Assembly: GCF_003173775.1 (NCBI RefSeq)
Contig: NZ_CP029552.1
Span: forward strand, 4,839,001-4,903,000
DNA from: Methylobacterium sp. 17Sr1-1
Lineage (GTDB): Bacteria > Pseudomonadota > Alphaproteobacteria > Rhizobiales > Beijerinckiaceae
Reading direction: 5' to 3'
Length of the DNA stretch: 64,000 nucleotides
In this document: positions 9,084-18,749 of the stretch, piece after piece
Layout: each line of letters starts with the position of its first letter
Position numbering within the stretch: the stretch's first letter is position 1
Notes under the pieces: model-generated
What the model was told of the DNA's origin: nothing
The model's database searches: none
Seen by the model: the letters and a program-made list of their open reading frames with translations, nothing else
Position numbers and translations under genes: made by a program

Positions 9084-10067
9084 ATGCATATCCTCATCCT
9101 CGGTGCCGCCGGCATGGTCGGCCGCAAGCTCCTCGACCGGCTGGTCAAGGACGGCTCCCTCGGCGGCGAGACCATCTCGCGCCTGACCCTGCACGACGTG
9201 GTGCCGCCCGAGGCACCCGCCGGCACCGCGATCCCGGTCTCGCTCTCGGCCTCCGACTTCTCCGATCCCGGCGAGGCCGAGCGCCTGGTCGCCGGCCGGC
9301 CGGACGTGATCTTCCACCTCGCGGCGATCGTGTCGGGCGAAGCGGAGGCCGATTTCGACAAGGGCTACCGGATCAACCTCGACGGCACCCGCCGCCTCTA
9401 CGACGCCGTGCGGGCGATCGGGGAGGGCTACAAGCCGCGCTTCGTCTTCACCTCGTCGGTGGCGGTGTTCGGCGCGCCGATGCCCGACCCGATCCCCGAC
9501 GAGTACCTGACGGCGCCGCTCACCAGCTACGGCACCCAGAAGGCGATCGGCGAGCTTCTGCTCTCCGACTACAGCCGGCGGGGAATCTTCGACGGCGTCG
9601 GCATCCGCCTCCCCACCATCTGCGTCCGGCCGGGCAAGCCCAACAAGGCGGCCTCGGGCTTCTTCTCCGGCATCATCCGCGAGCCGCTCGCCGGCCAGGA
9701 GGCGGTGCTGCCGGTCTCCGACCAGGTCCGTCACTGGCACGCCTCGCCGCGCTCGGCGGTCGGCTTCCTGCTGCATGCCGCGACGATCGACACCAAGCGC
9801 CTCGGCGATCGCCGCAACCTGACCATGCCGGGGGTCGGCGCCACGGTGGCCGAGCAGATCGAGGCCCTGCGCCGCGCCGCGGGTGATGCCGCCGTCGCCC
9901 GCATCCGCCGCGAGCCCGACCCGACGATCGAGCGCATCGTCTCCGGCTGGCCCCGCACCTTCGACGCGCGGCGCGCGCAGGAGCTCGGCTTCAAGGCCGA
10001 GCCCGACTTCGATGCGATCGTGCGGGCGCATATCGAGGACGAGCTGGGCGGGAAGGTGCCGGCGTAA
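9084..10067 (+). CDS. denD: D-erythronate dehydrogenase
   Basis: NAD-dependent extended-SDR enzyme of 327 aa, oxidising D-erythronate to 3-oxo-tetronate. Visible: nucleotide-binding GAAGMVGRKLLDRL at the N-terminus, FHLAAIVSGEAE, FTSSVAVFG, the catalytic tyrosine in TSYGTQKAIGELL, and IRLPTICVRPGKPNKAASGF, which is characteristic of the DenD group. Start ATG 9084 follows AGGAG. Its product is the substrate of the OtnK kinase encoded 6 kb downstream, so the D-erythronate branch of the pathway is split between two loci in this window. It sits directly after an SDR gene of unknown substrate. Confidence 0.85.
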   Translation: MHILILGAAGMVGRKLLDRLVKDGSLGGETISRLTLHDVVPPEAPAGTAIPVSLSASDFSDPGEAERLVAGRPDVIFHLAAIVSGEAEADFDKGYRINLDGTRRLYDAVRAIGEGYKPRFVFTSSVAVFGAPMPDPIPDEYLTAPLTSYGTQKAIGELLLSDYSRRGIFDGVGIRLPTICVRPGKPNKAASGFFSGIIREPLAGQEAVLPVSDQVRHWHASPRSAVGFLLHAATIDTKRLGDRRNLTMPGVGATVAEQIEALRRAAGDAAVARIRREPDPTIERIVSGWPRTFDARRAQELGFKAEPDFDAIVRAHIEDELGGKVPA

Positions 10068-10121
10068 GGCTTGAAACCAGCATCGGCGGGCTGTTACGCG
10101 CGCCGAAACCATCATTCTCTC

Positions 10122-10301
10122 CCGCCCCCTTTCCCGGACGACTGGAGCGATAGCGGAAGGAGATCCGGGATCCAGCGCAAGAAATGCCGCGAAGCGGCTC
10201 TGAATGCTGCGCCGTTGCAGACAAGCAGACGCTTCGCGACTTTCTGTGCTGGATCCCGGATCTCCTTCCACTTCGGTTCAGTCGTCCGGGAAAGGGGGCG
10301 G
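10122..10301. repeat. ~180-bp long inverted-repeat element
   Basis: Outer arms CCGCCCCCTTTCCCGGACGA and its complement ending at 10301 are nearly perfect, continuing inward through GGAGATCCGGGATCCAGC, giving about 55 bp of imperfect stem around a roughly 70-nt centre. It fills the gap between the convergent denD and gltA genes, together with the gltA terminator. Confidence 0.75.
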
Positions 10302-10320
10302 TGTTGTTTAGCAACCGGAC

Positions 10321-10352
10321 AAAAAGAAACGGGCGGCACTCACGTGCCGCCC
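10321..10352 (-). terminator. Rho-independent terminator of gltA
   Basis: GGGCGGCA (10331-10338) pairs with TGCCGCCC (10345-10352); read on the minus strand the hairpin is followed by GTTTCTTTTT. It lies 26 bp past the gltA stop. Confidence 0.85.
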
Positions 10353-10377
10353 GCCTTCAGTTCCTGATATCGAAATC

Positions 10378-11670
<1,293 letters not shown>

Positions 11671-11821
11671 GGGGTTGCGGACCCTTTCATCAACGTGACT
11701 GAGCGTTGGCGCCTCGACCGCGGCCCCCGGGGCAGGGCGGCGACTTTGCTGCGGGTGCTCACTCGCCGACCGGGTTAGCGGATCGTCGCATCGGCATCAA
11801 CCACGGCTCCCCGCACAGGTG

Positions 11822-11839
11822 ACAGAATTCACTTTCTGT
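11822..11839. promoter_or_regulatory. Palindrome upstream of gltA
   Basis: ACAGAA (11822-11827) and TTCTGT (11834-11839) form a perfect dyad with a 6-nt spacer in the gltX-gltA gap, about 150 bp before the gltA start. It could be an operator; the regulator is unknown. Confidence 0.3.
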
Positions 11840-11897
11840 TCAGAGGCGGTCGGATCGCCCCCGCGACGGTGGATTCGCGGGGGCCGTGCCGTCGGGG

Positions 11898-13319
11898 TCA
11901 GGCCGCAACCTGCTCGCGCAGGCGCTCCAGGCTCTCCTCGCGGCCGAGCACCGCCATCACGTCGAAGAGCGGCGGCGACGTCGTCCGGCCGGTGAGCGCG
12001 GCCCGCAGGGGCTGGGCCACCTGCCCGAGCTTGACCCCGGTGCTCTCGGCGAAATGCCGCACCGCACCCTCGGTCGAGGCGGCGCTCCACTCGTCGAGCG
12101 CTTCGAGGTGGGTGAGCGCGCCGGCCAGCCGCTCGCGCCCGCCATTGCCGAGGAGGCCGGTCGCCTTCTCGTCGAGGGCGAGGGGGCGGGGCGCGTAGAG
12201 GTAGTAGGCGCTGTCGACGAGTTCGATCAGGGTCTTGGCCCGCTCCTTCAGCCCCGGCATCGCGGCGATGAATTTTTCCCGCAAGGCCGGATCGAGGGGA
12301 GCCGAGAGGCCCCAGCGCTGCCCTTGCGTCGGCAGGATCGCCTCGATCGCCTCCACCAGCGCCTCGTCCGAGGACGAGCGGATGTAGTGCCCGTTCAGGT
12401 TCTCGAGCTTGGCGAAGTCGAACCGGGCCGGCGAGCGCCCGACCGAGGCGAGATCGAAGGCGGCGATCATCTCCTCGGTCGAAAAAATCTCCTGGTCGCC
12501 GTGGCTCCAGCCGAGGCGCACGAGGTAGTTGCGCAGGGCGACCGGCAGGTAGCCGAGGTCGCGATAGGCGTCGACGCCCAGCGCGCCGTGGCGCTTCGAG
12601 AGCTTCGCCCCGTCCGGCCCGTGGATCAGCGGGATGTGCGACATGTTCGGCACGTCCCAGCCGAGCGCCTGGTAGATCTGGGTCTGGCGCGCCGCGTTGG
12701 TGAGATGGTCGTCGCCGCGGATGACATGGGTCACGCCCATGTCGTGGTCGTCGACCACCACCGCCAGCATGTAGGTCGGCGTGCCGTCCGAGCGCAGCAG
12801 GACGAGGTCGTCGAGGTCCTTGTTCTGCCACACCACCCGGCCCTGCACCGCGTCCTCGACCACGGTCTCGCCGTCGGTGGGGGCGCGAAGCCGGATCACC
12901 GGCTTGACGCCGACGGGCGCCTCCGAGGGGTCCCGGTCGCGCCAGCGGCCGTCGTAGCGGATCGGCTTGCCCTCGCGGCGGGCGGCCTCGCGCATCTCGG
13001 TCAGCTCGTCGGGCGTGGCGTAGCAGTGATAGGCCCGCCCCGTTGCGAGCAGCCCCTCCGCCACCTCGCGGTGCCGGGCGGCGCGGGCGAACTGGTAGAC
13101 CACGTCGCCGTCCCAATCGAGGCCGAGCCAGTTGAGCCCGTCGAGGATCGCGTCGATGGCCCCTTGCGTCGAGCGCTCGCGGTCGGTGTCCTCGATGCGC
13201 AGCAGCATCCGGCCGCCGTGCCGGCGCGCGTAGAGCCAGTTGAACAGTGCCGTGCGGCCCCCGCCGATGTGGAGGAAGCCCGTGGGCGACGGGGCAAAGC
13301 GGGTGACGACGGAGGACAT
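11898..13319 (-). CDS. gltX: Glutamyl-tRNA synthetase
   Basis: Class I aminoacyl-tRNA synthetase of 473 aa that charges tRNA-Glu with glutamate. The HIGH-type motif appears as HIGG in [20 protein letters not shown] (residues 17-20) and the KMSKS-type loop as KLSKRHGA near residue 238. The C-terminal half carries the anticodon-binding domain. Start ATG 13319. Alphaproteobacteria often keep two GluRS paralogues, one acting on tRNA-Gln for transamidation; which role this one has is not clear from sequence. It is divergent from comEC and followed by gltA. Confidence 0.95.
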   Translation of the reverse strand: MSSVVTRFAPSPTGFLHIGGGRTALFNWLYARRHGGRMLLRIEDTDRERSTQGAIDAILDGLNWLGLDWDGDVVYQFARAARHREVAEGLLATGRAYHCYATPDELTEMREAARREGKPIRYDGRWRDRDPSEAPVGVKPVIRLRAPTDGETVVEDAVQGRVVWQNKDLDDLVLLRSDGTPTYMLAVVVDDHDMGVTHVIRGDDHLTNAARQTQIYQALGWDVPNMSHIPLIHGPDGAKLSKRHGALGVDAYRDLGYLPVALRNYLVRLGWSHGDQEIFSTEEMIAAFDLASVGRSPARFDFAKLENLNGHYIRSSSDEALVEAIEAILPTQGQRWGLSAPLDPALREKFIAAMPGLKERAKTLIELVDSAYYLYAPRPLALDEKATGLLGNGGRERLAGALTHLEALDEWSAASTEGAVRHFAESTGVKLGQVAQPLRAALTGRTTSPPLFDVMAVLGREESLERLREQVAA

Positions 13320-13513
13320 GCGCGACGTGAACCGGGTGAGAGCGAAAAAACGGTGTGGCCGGGGCCGTTAGGGCAGGGTTGCTCGAGTCGACCCGCCGGC
13401 GCCGGGTCCTGTAGCATGCGCGGGACGAGCCGTTAAGAAACCGTCTTCCGGGCCGTCCCGCCACGGCGGGACCAGCGGCGGTTGGGCGCAGCCTCGTCGG
13501 GTCGGGACGCGGG

Positions 13514-15775
13514 ATGGCGGGGCCGGGGGCAGGAACGGGTTTGGCGACGCGCCGGTTGCGTGCGCTGCCGGCGCCCGTGCTGCTGCTGCCGGCTTTGGGC
13601 AGCTGGTTCTCCGCCGGGCTCGCGCTGGAGGCCGCGCAGCGCCGTCTGTTTCCCTGGCTGGCCGTGGCCTTCGGCGCCGGGGCCCTCCTGTTCCTCACCG
13701 TGGCGGACGGCCCGGCCGTGCTCGCCGCGCCGCTCGGCTGCGGCATCGCGCTCGCCGGGGGGGCCTTCGCGCTCCGGGCCCGGGCGGTGGCGCCGGCCCT
13801 GCTGCTCGCCGCCGCCTTCGTGTTCTTCGGCTTCGCCGCCGCGGCCTACCGCACCGCCAGCGTCGCCGCGCCGGTGCTCGCCCGCACGGTGATCGCGCCG
13901 CTCCACGGCTTCGTCGAGGCGCTGGAGGAGCGGGAGGAGGGCGCGCGGCTCGTGGTGCGGGTCGTGCGGCTCGGCGAGATGCCCGTCTCCGAGCGCCCGG
14001 CCCGGGTGCGGGTCTCGTACCGCCGCGCCGACAATCTGAAACCCGGCGACTACGTCGAGGCCAAGGCGCGCCTGTTGCCCCCGCCGGAGCCGGCCCGGCC
14101 CGGCGGCTACGACTTCTCCCGCGACGCGTACTTCCGCGGCATCGGCGCCGTCGGCTCGCTCCTCGGCCAGGCTGTCGTCAAGCCGCCGCCGGAGCCGGCG
14201 CCGCTCGCCTTGCGCTTCGCCGCCGGCCTCGACGAGGCCCGCAACGCGCTCACCCGCCGCATCGCCGAGTCGAATGGCGGCCAGCCGGGTGCGGTGGCGG
14301 CGGCCCTCGTCACCGGCAAGCGCGGCCTCATCGACCAGCCCACCAACGACACCCTGCGGGCGGCCGGCATCTATCACGTCGTGTCGATCTCCGGGTTGCA
14401 CATGGTCCTGGCCGCCGGCGTGGTGTTCTGGCTCGCCCGGGCGCTCCTCGCCCTGGTGCCGGGGCTGGCCCTCTCCTGGCCGATCAAGAAGATCGCGGCC
14501 GCCCTCGCCATGCTCGGGGTCACCGCCTACTGCGCCTTCTCGGGCTGGGACCTCGCCGCCGAGCGCTCGCTGGTGATGACCCTGGTGATGCTCGGCGCGA
14601 TCCTGGTCGACCGGCCGGCGCTCAGCCTGCGCAACCTCGCGCTCGCCGCCCTGATCTCGCTCACCCGCGAGCCGGAAGGGTTGCTCGGCCCGAGCTTCCA
14701 GATGTCGTTCGGGGCGGTGGCCGGGCTCGTCGCCTGCGCCAAGGTGATCGACGGGCGGCTGTGGAATCCGGAGGGAGCCGGGCCGATCACCCGGGCGCTG
14801 GCCTGGTGCCTCGCCACGGTGATCGGCACGCTGGCCACCACCCTCGTGGCGCAGATCGCCACCGCGCCCTTCGCCACCTACCATTTCCAGACCGTGCAGC
14901 CCTTCGGCCTCGTCGGCAACGCGCTGACCCTGCCGCTCGTCTCGCTGGTGGTGATGCCGGCGGCGGTGCTCGGCATCCTGGCCTATCCCTTCGCCCTCGA
15001 CCGGCCGGTCTGGTGGGCGATGGGGCTGGCGGTGCGCGGGATGCTCGACATCTCGGCCTGGATCCAGGGCTTCGACCGGGCGACGGTGGTGCTGCCGGCC
15101 TTCGGCCCGGGGGCGCTGGGGCTGATGAGCGTGGCCTTGCTGCTCCTGGTGCTGCCGGTGTCCGGCTTGCGCTGGCTCGGCCTCGCCCCCGGCCTCCTCG
15201 GCCTCGCGCTCGCGGCGGCGCCGGAGCGCCGCGACCTCTACGTCGACCGCGAGGGCGGCGGCGCGGCCCTGCGCGGGGCCGACGGGCGCCTCGTGGTGCT
15301 GGGCAAGCCTCCCGCCTTCGTGCTCGAGCAGTGGCTCAAGGCCGACGGCGACGGCCGCTCCCGCGACGATCCCGGGCTCGCCGCGGGCGCCCGCTGCGAC
15401 AAGCTCGGCTGCGTCGGCCACGGCCCCCGGGGCGTCAGCGTGGCGCTCGTGCGCGACAAGCGCGCCTTTCCGGAGGATTGCGCCCGCGCGACCGTGGTGG
15501 TCTCCCGGCTCGAGGCGCCGCCGGGCTGCGCCGCTTCGCATATCCTCGATAAACGGTTCCTGGCGGCGCACGGGGCGACGACCCTGCGCTTCACGGCGGA
15601 GGGCATCGCGATCGAGACGGCCAAGCGGCCGGGTGAGACGCGGCCGTGGCGGCTGGCGCCGGTCGTGGCGTTGCCTGCGCCGCCAGCACCCGTTGCCCCT
15701 TTGCCGGATGTGGCGCCGGTGCCACCCCCCGCCGCGCCCGAGGGGGAGGAGGCAGAGGGGCAGAGTGAGCCGTGA
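13514..15775 (+). CDS. comEC: ComEC/Rec2-family DNA-uptake membrane protein
   Basis: Polytopic inner-membrane protein of 753 aa related to the channel through which single-stranded DNA enters in natural transformation. Two hydrophobic helices follow the N-terminus, then an OB-fold-like soluble part, then the Competence domain with the signature YHVVSISGLHM (about 288-298) and many transmembrane segments to about residue 565. The last 190 residues are soluble but shorter than a full metallo-beta-lactamase domain, lacking HxHxDH, and end in a Pro/Ala-rich tail. This short form is common in alphaproteobacteria. Start ATG 13514. Divergent from gltX. Confidence 0.9.
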   Translation: MAGPGAGTGLATRRLRALPAPVLLLPALGSWFSAGLALEAAQRRLFPWLAVAFGAGALLFLTVADGPAVLAAPLGCGIALAGGAFALRARAVAPALLLAAAFVFFGFAAAAYRTASVAAPVLARTVIAPLHGFVEALEEREEGARLVVRVVRLGEMPVSERPARVRVSYRRADNLKPGDYVEAKARLLPPPEPARPGGYDFSRDAYFRGIGAVGSLLGQAVVKPPPEPAPLALRFAAGLDEARNALTRRIAESNGGQPGAVAAALVTGKRGLIDQPTNDTLRAAGIYHVVSISGLHMVLAAGVVFWLARALLALVPGLALSWPIKKIAAALAMLGVTAYCAFSGWDLAAERSLVMTLVMLGAILVDRPALSLRNLALAALISLTREPEGLLGPSFQMSFGAVAGLVACAKVIDGRLWNPEGAGPITRALAWCLATVIGTLATTLVAQIATAPFATYHFQTVQPFGLVGNALTLPLVSLVVMPAAVLGILAYPFALDRPVWWAMGLAVRGMLDISAWIQGFDRATVVLPAFGPGALGLMSVALLLLVLPVSGLRWLGLAPGLLGLALAAAPERRDLYVDREGGGAALRGADGRLVVLGKPPAFVLEQWLKADGDGRSRDDPGLAAGARCDKLGCVGHGPRGVSVALVRDKRAFPEDCARATVVVSRLEAPPGCAASHILDKRFLAAHGATTLRFTAEGIAIETAKRPGETRPWRLAPVVALPAPPAPVAPLPDVAPVPPPAAPEGEEAEGQSEP

Positions 15776-15818
15776 TGTGATCTCCGCTGATCCGTTCGCA
15801 TCAGAATAGAGCACATCT

Positions 15819-15980
15819 CCCCTCTCCCGTATGGGAGAGGGGTCGGGGGTGAGGGTGCTACGCTTCCGCAGAGAACGCCAACCGTTCCGGTTCCAGCACA
15901 AAGCTCGCAGCTTCATACTGAAACGTGTCACCCTGCGCGATCTCCGATCGCCCCTGCCCCTCTCCCACACGGGAGAGGGG
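15819..15980. repeat. Paired CCCCTCTCCC hairpins
   Basis: Two small perfect hairpins, CCCCTCTCCC-GTAT-GGGAGAGGGG (15819-15842) and CCCCTCTCCC-ACAC-GGGAGAGGGG (15957-15980), flank a 114-bp centre in the comEC-HTH gap. The same core hairpin occurs near 51864 and 56996. Confidence 0.8.
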
Positions 15981-16070
15981 ATCCCGCGCCCTGTCTTCTG
16001 GGCAAGATCAGGTGTTGATCGTATGATGTGCCTCACGCCATAGCGTTCAGAAAGTACAGGAGGCCTTACG

Positions 16071-16388
16071 ATGAGCGACGACGATCTCGAACTCATTCAC
16101 GGAAGCGGGAACGTCTATCGCGACCTGAAAAGACCGCATCCCGATCTCGAACAGGCGCGAGCCCTCGTCGCCGCGCAGATCGTCCGGACGCTCGACGCGC
16201 GCGGCCTCACCACGCGCGACGCCGAGGCGGCGACAGGGGTGGCGCACAGCGAGTTCTCCCGCATCCGCAACGCGCAGCCGCGGCGCTTCGCCCTCGACCG
16301 GCTGATGACCATCCTGGAGACGCTGGACGGCAACCTGGGGGTCAGGCTGGTGATGCAGCCCCGCCGCCCCGAGGCTCGCGCGACCTGA
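16071..16388 (+). CDS. XRE/HigA-like helix-turn-helix protein
   Basis: A 105-aa DNA-binding protein with the N-terminal GNVYRDL pattern and an XRE-type helix-turn-helix (about 35-75: QIVRTLDARGLTTRDAEAAT, GVAHSEFSRIRNA). This family usually acts as the antitoxin of HigB/RelE-like toxin pairs. No toxin-sized gene lies on either side: upstream is a palindromic repeat and comEC, downstream the convergent otnK. So it is an orphan antitoxin-like regulator. Start ATG 16071 follows CAGGAGG. Whether it represses a distant target is unknown. Confidence 0.82.
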   Translation: MSDDDLELIHGSGNVYRDLKRPHPDLEQARALVAAQIVRTLDARGLTTRDAEAATGVAHSEFSRIRNAQPRRFALDRLMTILETLDGNLGVRLVMQPRRPEARAT

Positions 16389-16420
16389 CCCGGCTCGGCC
16401 GGTCAGGTCGCGTAACAATC

Positions 16421-17689
16421 CTACGGCATCAACTTCAGCGCATCGGCGAAGAAGTCCGGCCCACCGAAATTGCCCGACTTGAGCGCCAGCCACATGTCCC
16501 GGTCCGTGGTGCGCAGGACCGGCACGCCGGCGGCGATCTCGGGGCCGACGCGGAAGGCCGGCAGGCCGAGGCGGTCGACCACCGCGCCGGAGGTCTCGCC
16601 CCCCGCCACCACCAGCCGGCGCACGCCGTGGGCGACCAGCCCCTCGGCGATCCGCGCCATCGCGGCCTCGATGGCGTGGCCGGCGGCGTCGCGGCCGTAT
16701 TGGGCCTGGACCGCCGCCACCTCCTCCGGGCCGGCGCTGCTGGCGATCAGCACCGGGCCGTCGCCGATCCGCTCCATCGCCCAGGCGAGGGCCTCGCCGC
16801 CCTCGTCCTCGCCGGCGAGCAGCCGCGCCGGATCGAGGCGGCGCACCGGCATCGCGGCCTCGGCCCGGGCGATCTGGCCCAGCGTCGCCTGCGAGCAGCT
16901 GCCGGCAAGGCAGGCCGCCGGACCGCCGATCGGACCGCCGAGATCGGCCTGCGCGGCCGCCGGCGCGACCCGGCCCGAGGAGACGAGCGCGCGGGCGAGG
17001 CCGAGGCCCAGGCCCGAGGCGCCGGTCGAGAGCTTTCGGGTCAGGGCGGCCGCACCCAGAACCGCGAGGTCGCGGTCGAGCACCGCGTCGGCGATGGCCG
17101 CGCCCTTGCCCTCGCGGGCCAGTGCGTCGAGCCGCGCGCTCACCGCCTCGGCGCCTTGCGCGACGGTGGAAAGGTCGATCAGGCCGACCTCCGCCTGGCT
17201 CTGGCGCACCAGCACCCGCACGAGGTTCGAATCCCGCATCGGGTTGAGCGGGTGATCCTTCAGCGGGCTCTCGGCGAGCGGCACCGCGCCGACGAAGAGG
17301 TGGCCGAGATAGACCGTGCGCGCCGTCTCCGGGAAGGCCGGGGTGACCAGCGCGATCGCCTCGCCGGCATCCTCGCGCAGGGCGTCGGTCACCGGGCCGA
17401 TATTGCCGGCATCGGTCGAATCGAAGGTCGAGCAGACCTTGAACAGCAGGTGGCCGGCGCCGCGAGCATTGAGCCACGCGGCGGCCTCGCGCGAGCGCGC
17501 CACCGCCTCTTCGGCCGGAATCGAGCGGCTCTTGAGCGAGACCACCACGGCGTCGACCTCGGGCAGCGCGAGATCGTCCGCCGGCACCCCGATGGTCTGG
17601 ACCGTGCGCAGGCCCGCCTTGGTCAGGGTGTTGGCGAGGTCGGAGGCGCCGGTATAGTCGTCGGCGATGCAGCCCAGCGCCAGGGTCAT
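16421..17689 (-). CDS. otnK: 3-oxo-tetronate kinase (four-carbon acid sugar kinase family)
   Basis: Phosphorylates 3-oxo-tetronate at C4 with ATP, the committing step of L-threonate and D-erythronate catabolism. The 422-aa protein has the DUF1537/four-carbon-acid-sugar-kinase pattern: N-terminal GCIADDYTGASDLAN (substrate domain), CSTFDSTDAGNIGP near residue 87, and the C-terminal nucleotide-binding GGETSGAVVDRLGL. Its start overlaps the otnI stop (ATGA), so the two are coupled. The family was shown to be a kinase family with LtnD, DenD, OtnI and OtnC as pathway partners, all of which occur in this window. It is the last gene of the ltnD-otnI-otnK set. Confidence 0.9.
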   Translation of the reverse strand: MTLALGCIADDYTGASDLANTLTKAGLRTVQTIGVPADDLALPEVDAVVVSLKSRSIPAEEAVARSREAAAWLNARGAGHLLFKVCSTFDSTDAGNIGPVTDALREDAGEAIALVTPAFPETARTVYLGHLFVGAVPLAESPLKDHPLNPMRDSNLVRVLVRQSQAEVGLIDLSTVAQGAEAVSARLDALAREGKGAAIADAVLDRDLAVLGAAALTRKLSTGASGLGLGLARALVSSGRVAPAAAQADLGGPIGGPAACLAGSCSQATLGQIARAEAAMPVRRLDPARLLAGEDEGGEALAWAMERIGDGPVLIASSAGPEEVAAVQAQYGRDAAGHAIEAAMARIAEGLVAHGVRRLVVAGGETSGAVVDRLGLPAFRVGPEIAAGVPVLRTTDRDMWLALKSGNFGGPDFFADALKLMP

Positions 17690-18468
17690 GTCCGTGCTCC
17701 CTTGTAGGGGGCGAACCAGCCGAGCCCCTCGCGCGTGCCGGCCCGCGGGTTGTACTCGCAGCCGATGAAGCCGTCATAGCCGAGCCGGTCGAGCTCGGCG
17801 AACAGGAAGGCGTCGTTCATCTCGCCGCTGCCGGGCTCGTGCCGCTCCGGCACGCTCGCGGTCTGGACGTGGCCGACGATCGGCATCAGCGCACGCAGCC
17901 GCATGGTCACGTCGCCGTGCAGGATCTGGCAGTGGTAGAGGTCGAACTGGAGCTTCAGGTTCGGCAGCGCCAGCTCGCGGATCAGGTCGGCGGCGTAACC
18001 GAAATCGTTGAGGAAGTAGCCCGGCATGTTGCGGGCGTTGATCGGCTCGAGGACGAGGTCGAGACCTTCTGCGCCTAAGCGCTCCGCCGTCCAGGCGACG
18101 GCGCGGCGATAGGAGTCCCGGGCTTGCCGGTCGTTGCGGTCGGCCATGCCGGCCATCAGGTGCAGGCGCTTGACGCCCGTCGCGCGGGCGTAACCGAGCG
18201 CCGTCTCGACGCCGCCCTTCAGCTCCTCGAACCGGTCGGGGAGGGCGGCGAGGCCGCGCTCGCCGGCGGCCCAGTCGCCGGGGGGCAGGTTGAACAGGGC
18301 CTGGGTCAGGCCGTGCGCCCTAAGGCGCTCGCCCACCGCCTCGGGCGGATGGTCGTAGGGAAACAGGAACTCGACCGCCTCGAACCCGGCCTCGGCGGCC
18401 TGCGCGAAGCGGTCGAGGAACGGGACTTCGGTGAACATCAGGGTCAGGTTCGCGGCGAAGCGCGGCAT
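17686..18468 (-). CDS. otnI: 2-oxo-tetronate isomerase (hydroxypyruvate-isomerase family)
   Basis: A 260-aa TIM-barrel sugar-phosphate-isomerase-like enzyme expected to convert 2-oxo-tetronate to 3-oxo-tetronate. Family features: FAANLTLMFTEVPFLDRFAQ at the N-terminus, FNLPPGDWAAGERGLA, LVLEPINARNMPGYFL with the metal-ligand Glu, FDLYHCQILHGD, and IGCEYNPRAGT near the end. It is closely similar in type to hydroxypyruvate isomerase (Hyi); the OtnI assignment rests on the otnK overlap and ltnD upstream. Start ATG 18468 has GGGAGGAC; the longer frame to 18534 is not needed. Confidence 0.85.
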   Translation of the reverse strand: MPRFAANLTLMFTEVPFLDRFAQAAEAGFEAVEFLFPYDHPPEAVGERLRAHGLTQALFNLPPGDWAAGERGLAALPDRFEELKGGVETALGYARATGVKRLHLMAGMADRNDRQARDSYRRAVAWTAERLGAEGLDLVLEPINARNMPGYFLNDFGYAADLIRELALPNLKLQFDLYHCQILHGDVTMRLRALMPIVGHVQTASVPERHEPGSGEMNDAFLFAELDRLGYDGFIGCEYNPRAGTREGLGWFAPYKGART

Positions 18469-18569
18469 GAATGTCCTCCCTCTCGGGCGCGGCGGCGCCG
18501 GTGTCTTGGCGGGCTTGTCTTGATCGACCGACACGGCTGGTCGATCACGGGCACCCGACCTTGCCGACT

Positions 18570-18720
18570 CTCAGGGTCATCCCGGGGCCGCGCAGCGGAG
18601 CCCGGGATCCAGAACCACAGGATATTCAGGATAAAGCGGCGAGTGTTCCGCTTCGTTCTGGAGCACCTGAGTGTCTGGATTCCGGGCTCCGCTTCGCGGC
18701 CCCGGAATGACGCGGAGGGT
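18570..18720. repeat. ~150-bp palindromic element, family C copy 1
   Basis: Arms GGGTCATCCCGGGGCCGCGC and the matching GGCCCCGGAATGACGCGGAG enclose a ~60-nt centre; inner arms are AGCCCGGGATCCAG and CTGGATTCCGGGCT-like. It sits in the 280-bp gap between ltnD and otnI, splitting what would otherwise be a tight operon. Copies at 21618 and 44541. Confidence 0.85.
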
Positions 18721-18749
18721 GTCAGCTCGGCTTGTTTGGACGTGACGGC

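Noticed and set aside
15831..16043. Possible toxin gene upstream of the orphan HTH protein
   Set aside because: The frame is just the translation of the CCCCTCTCCC repeat element; it shows no RelE/HigB features.
13433..16096. 887-codon minus-strand open frame opposite comEC
   Set aside because: Runs through palindromic repeats and is composed of Gly/Arg/His/Glu low-complexity sequence; comEC on the plus strand has real signatures.
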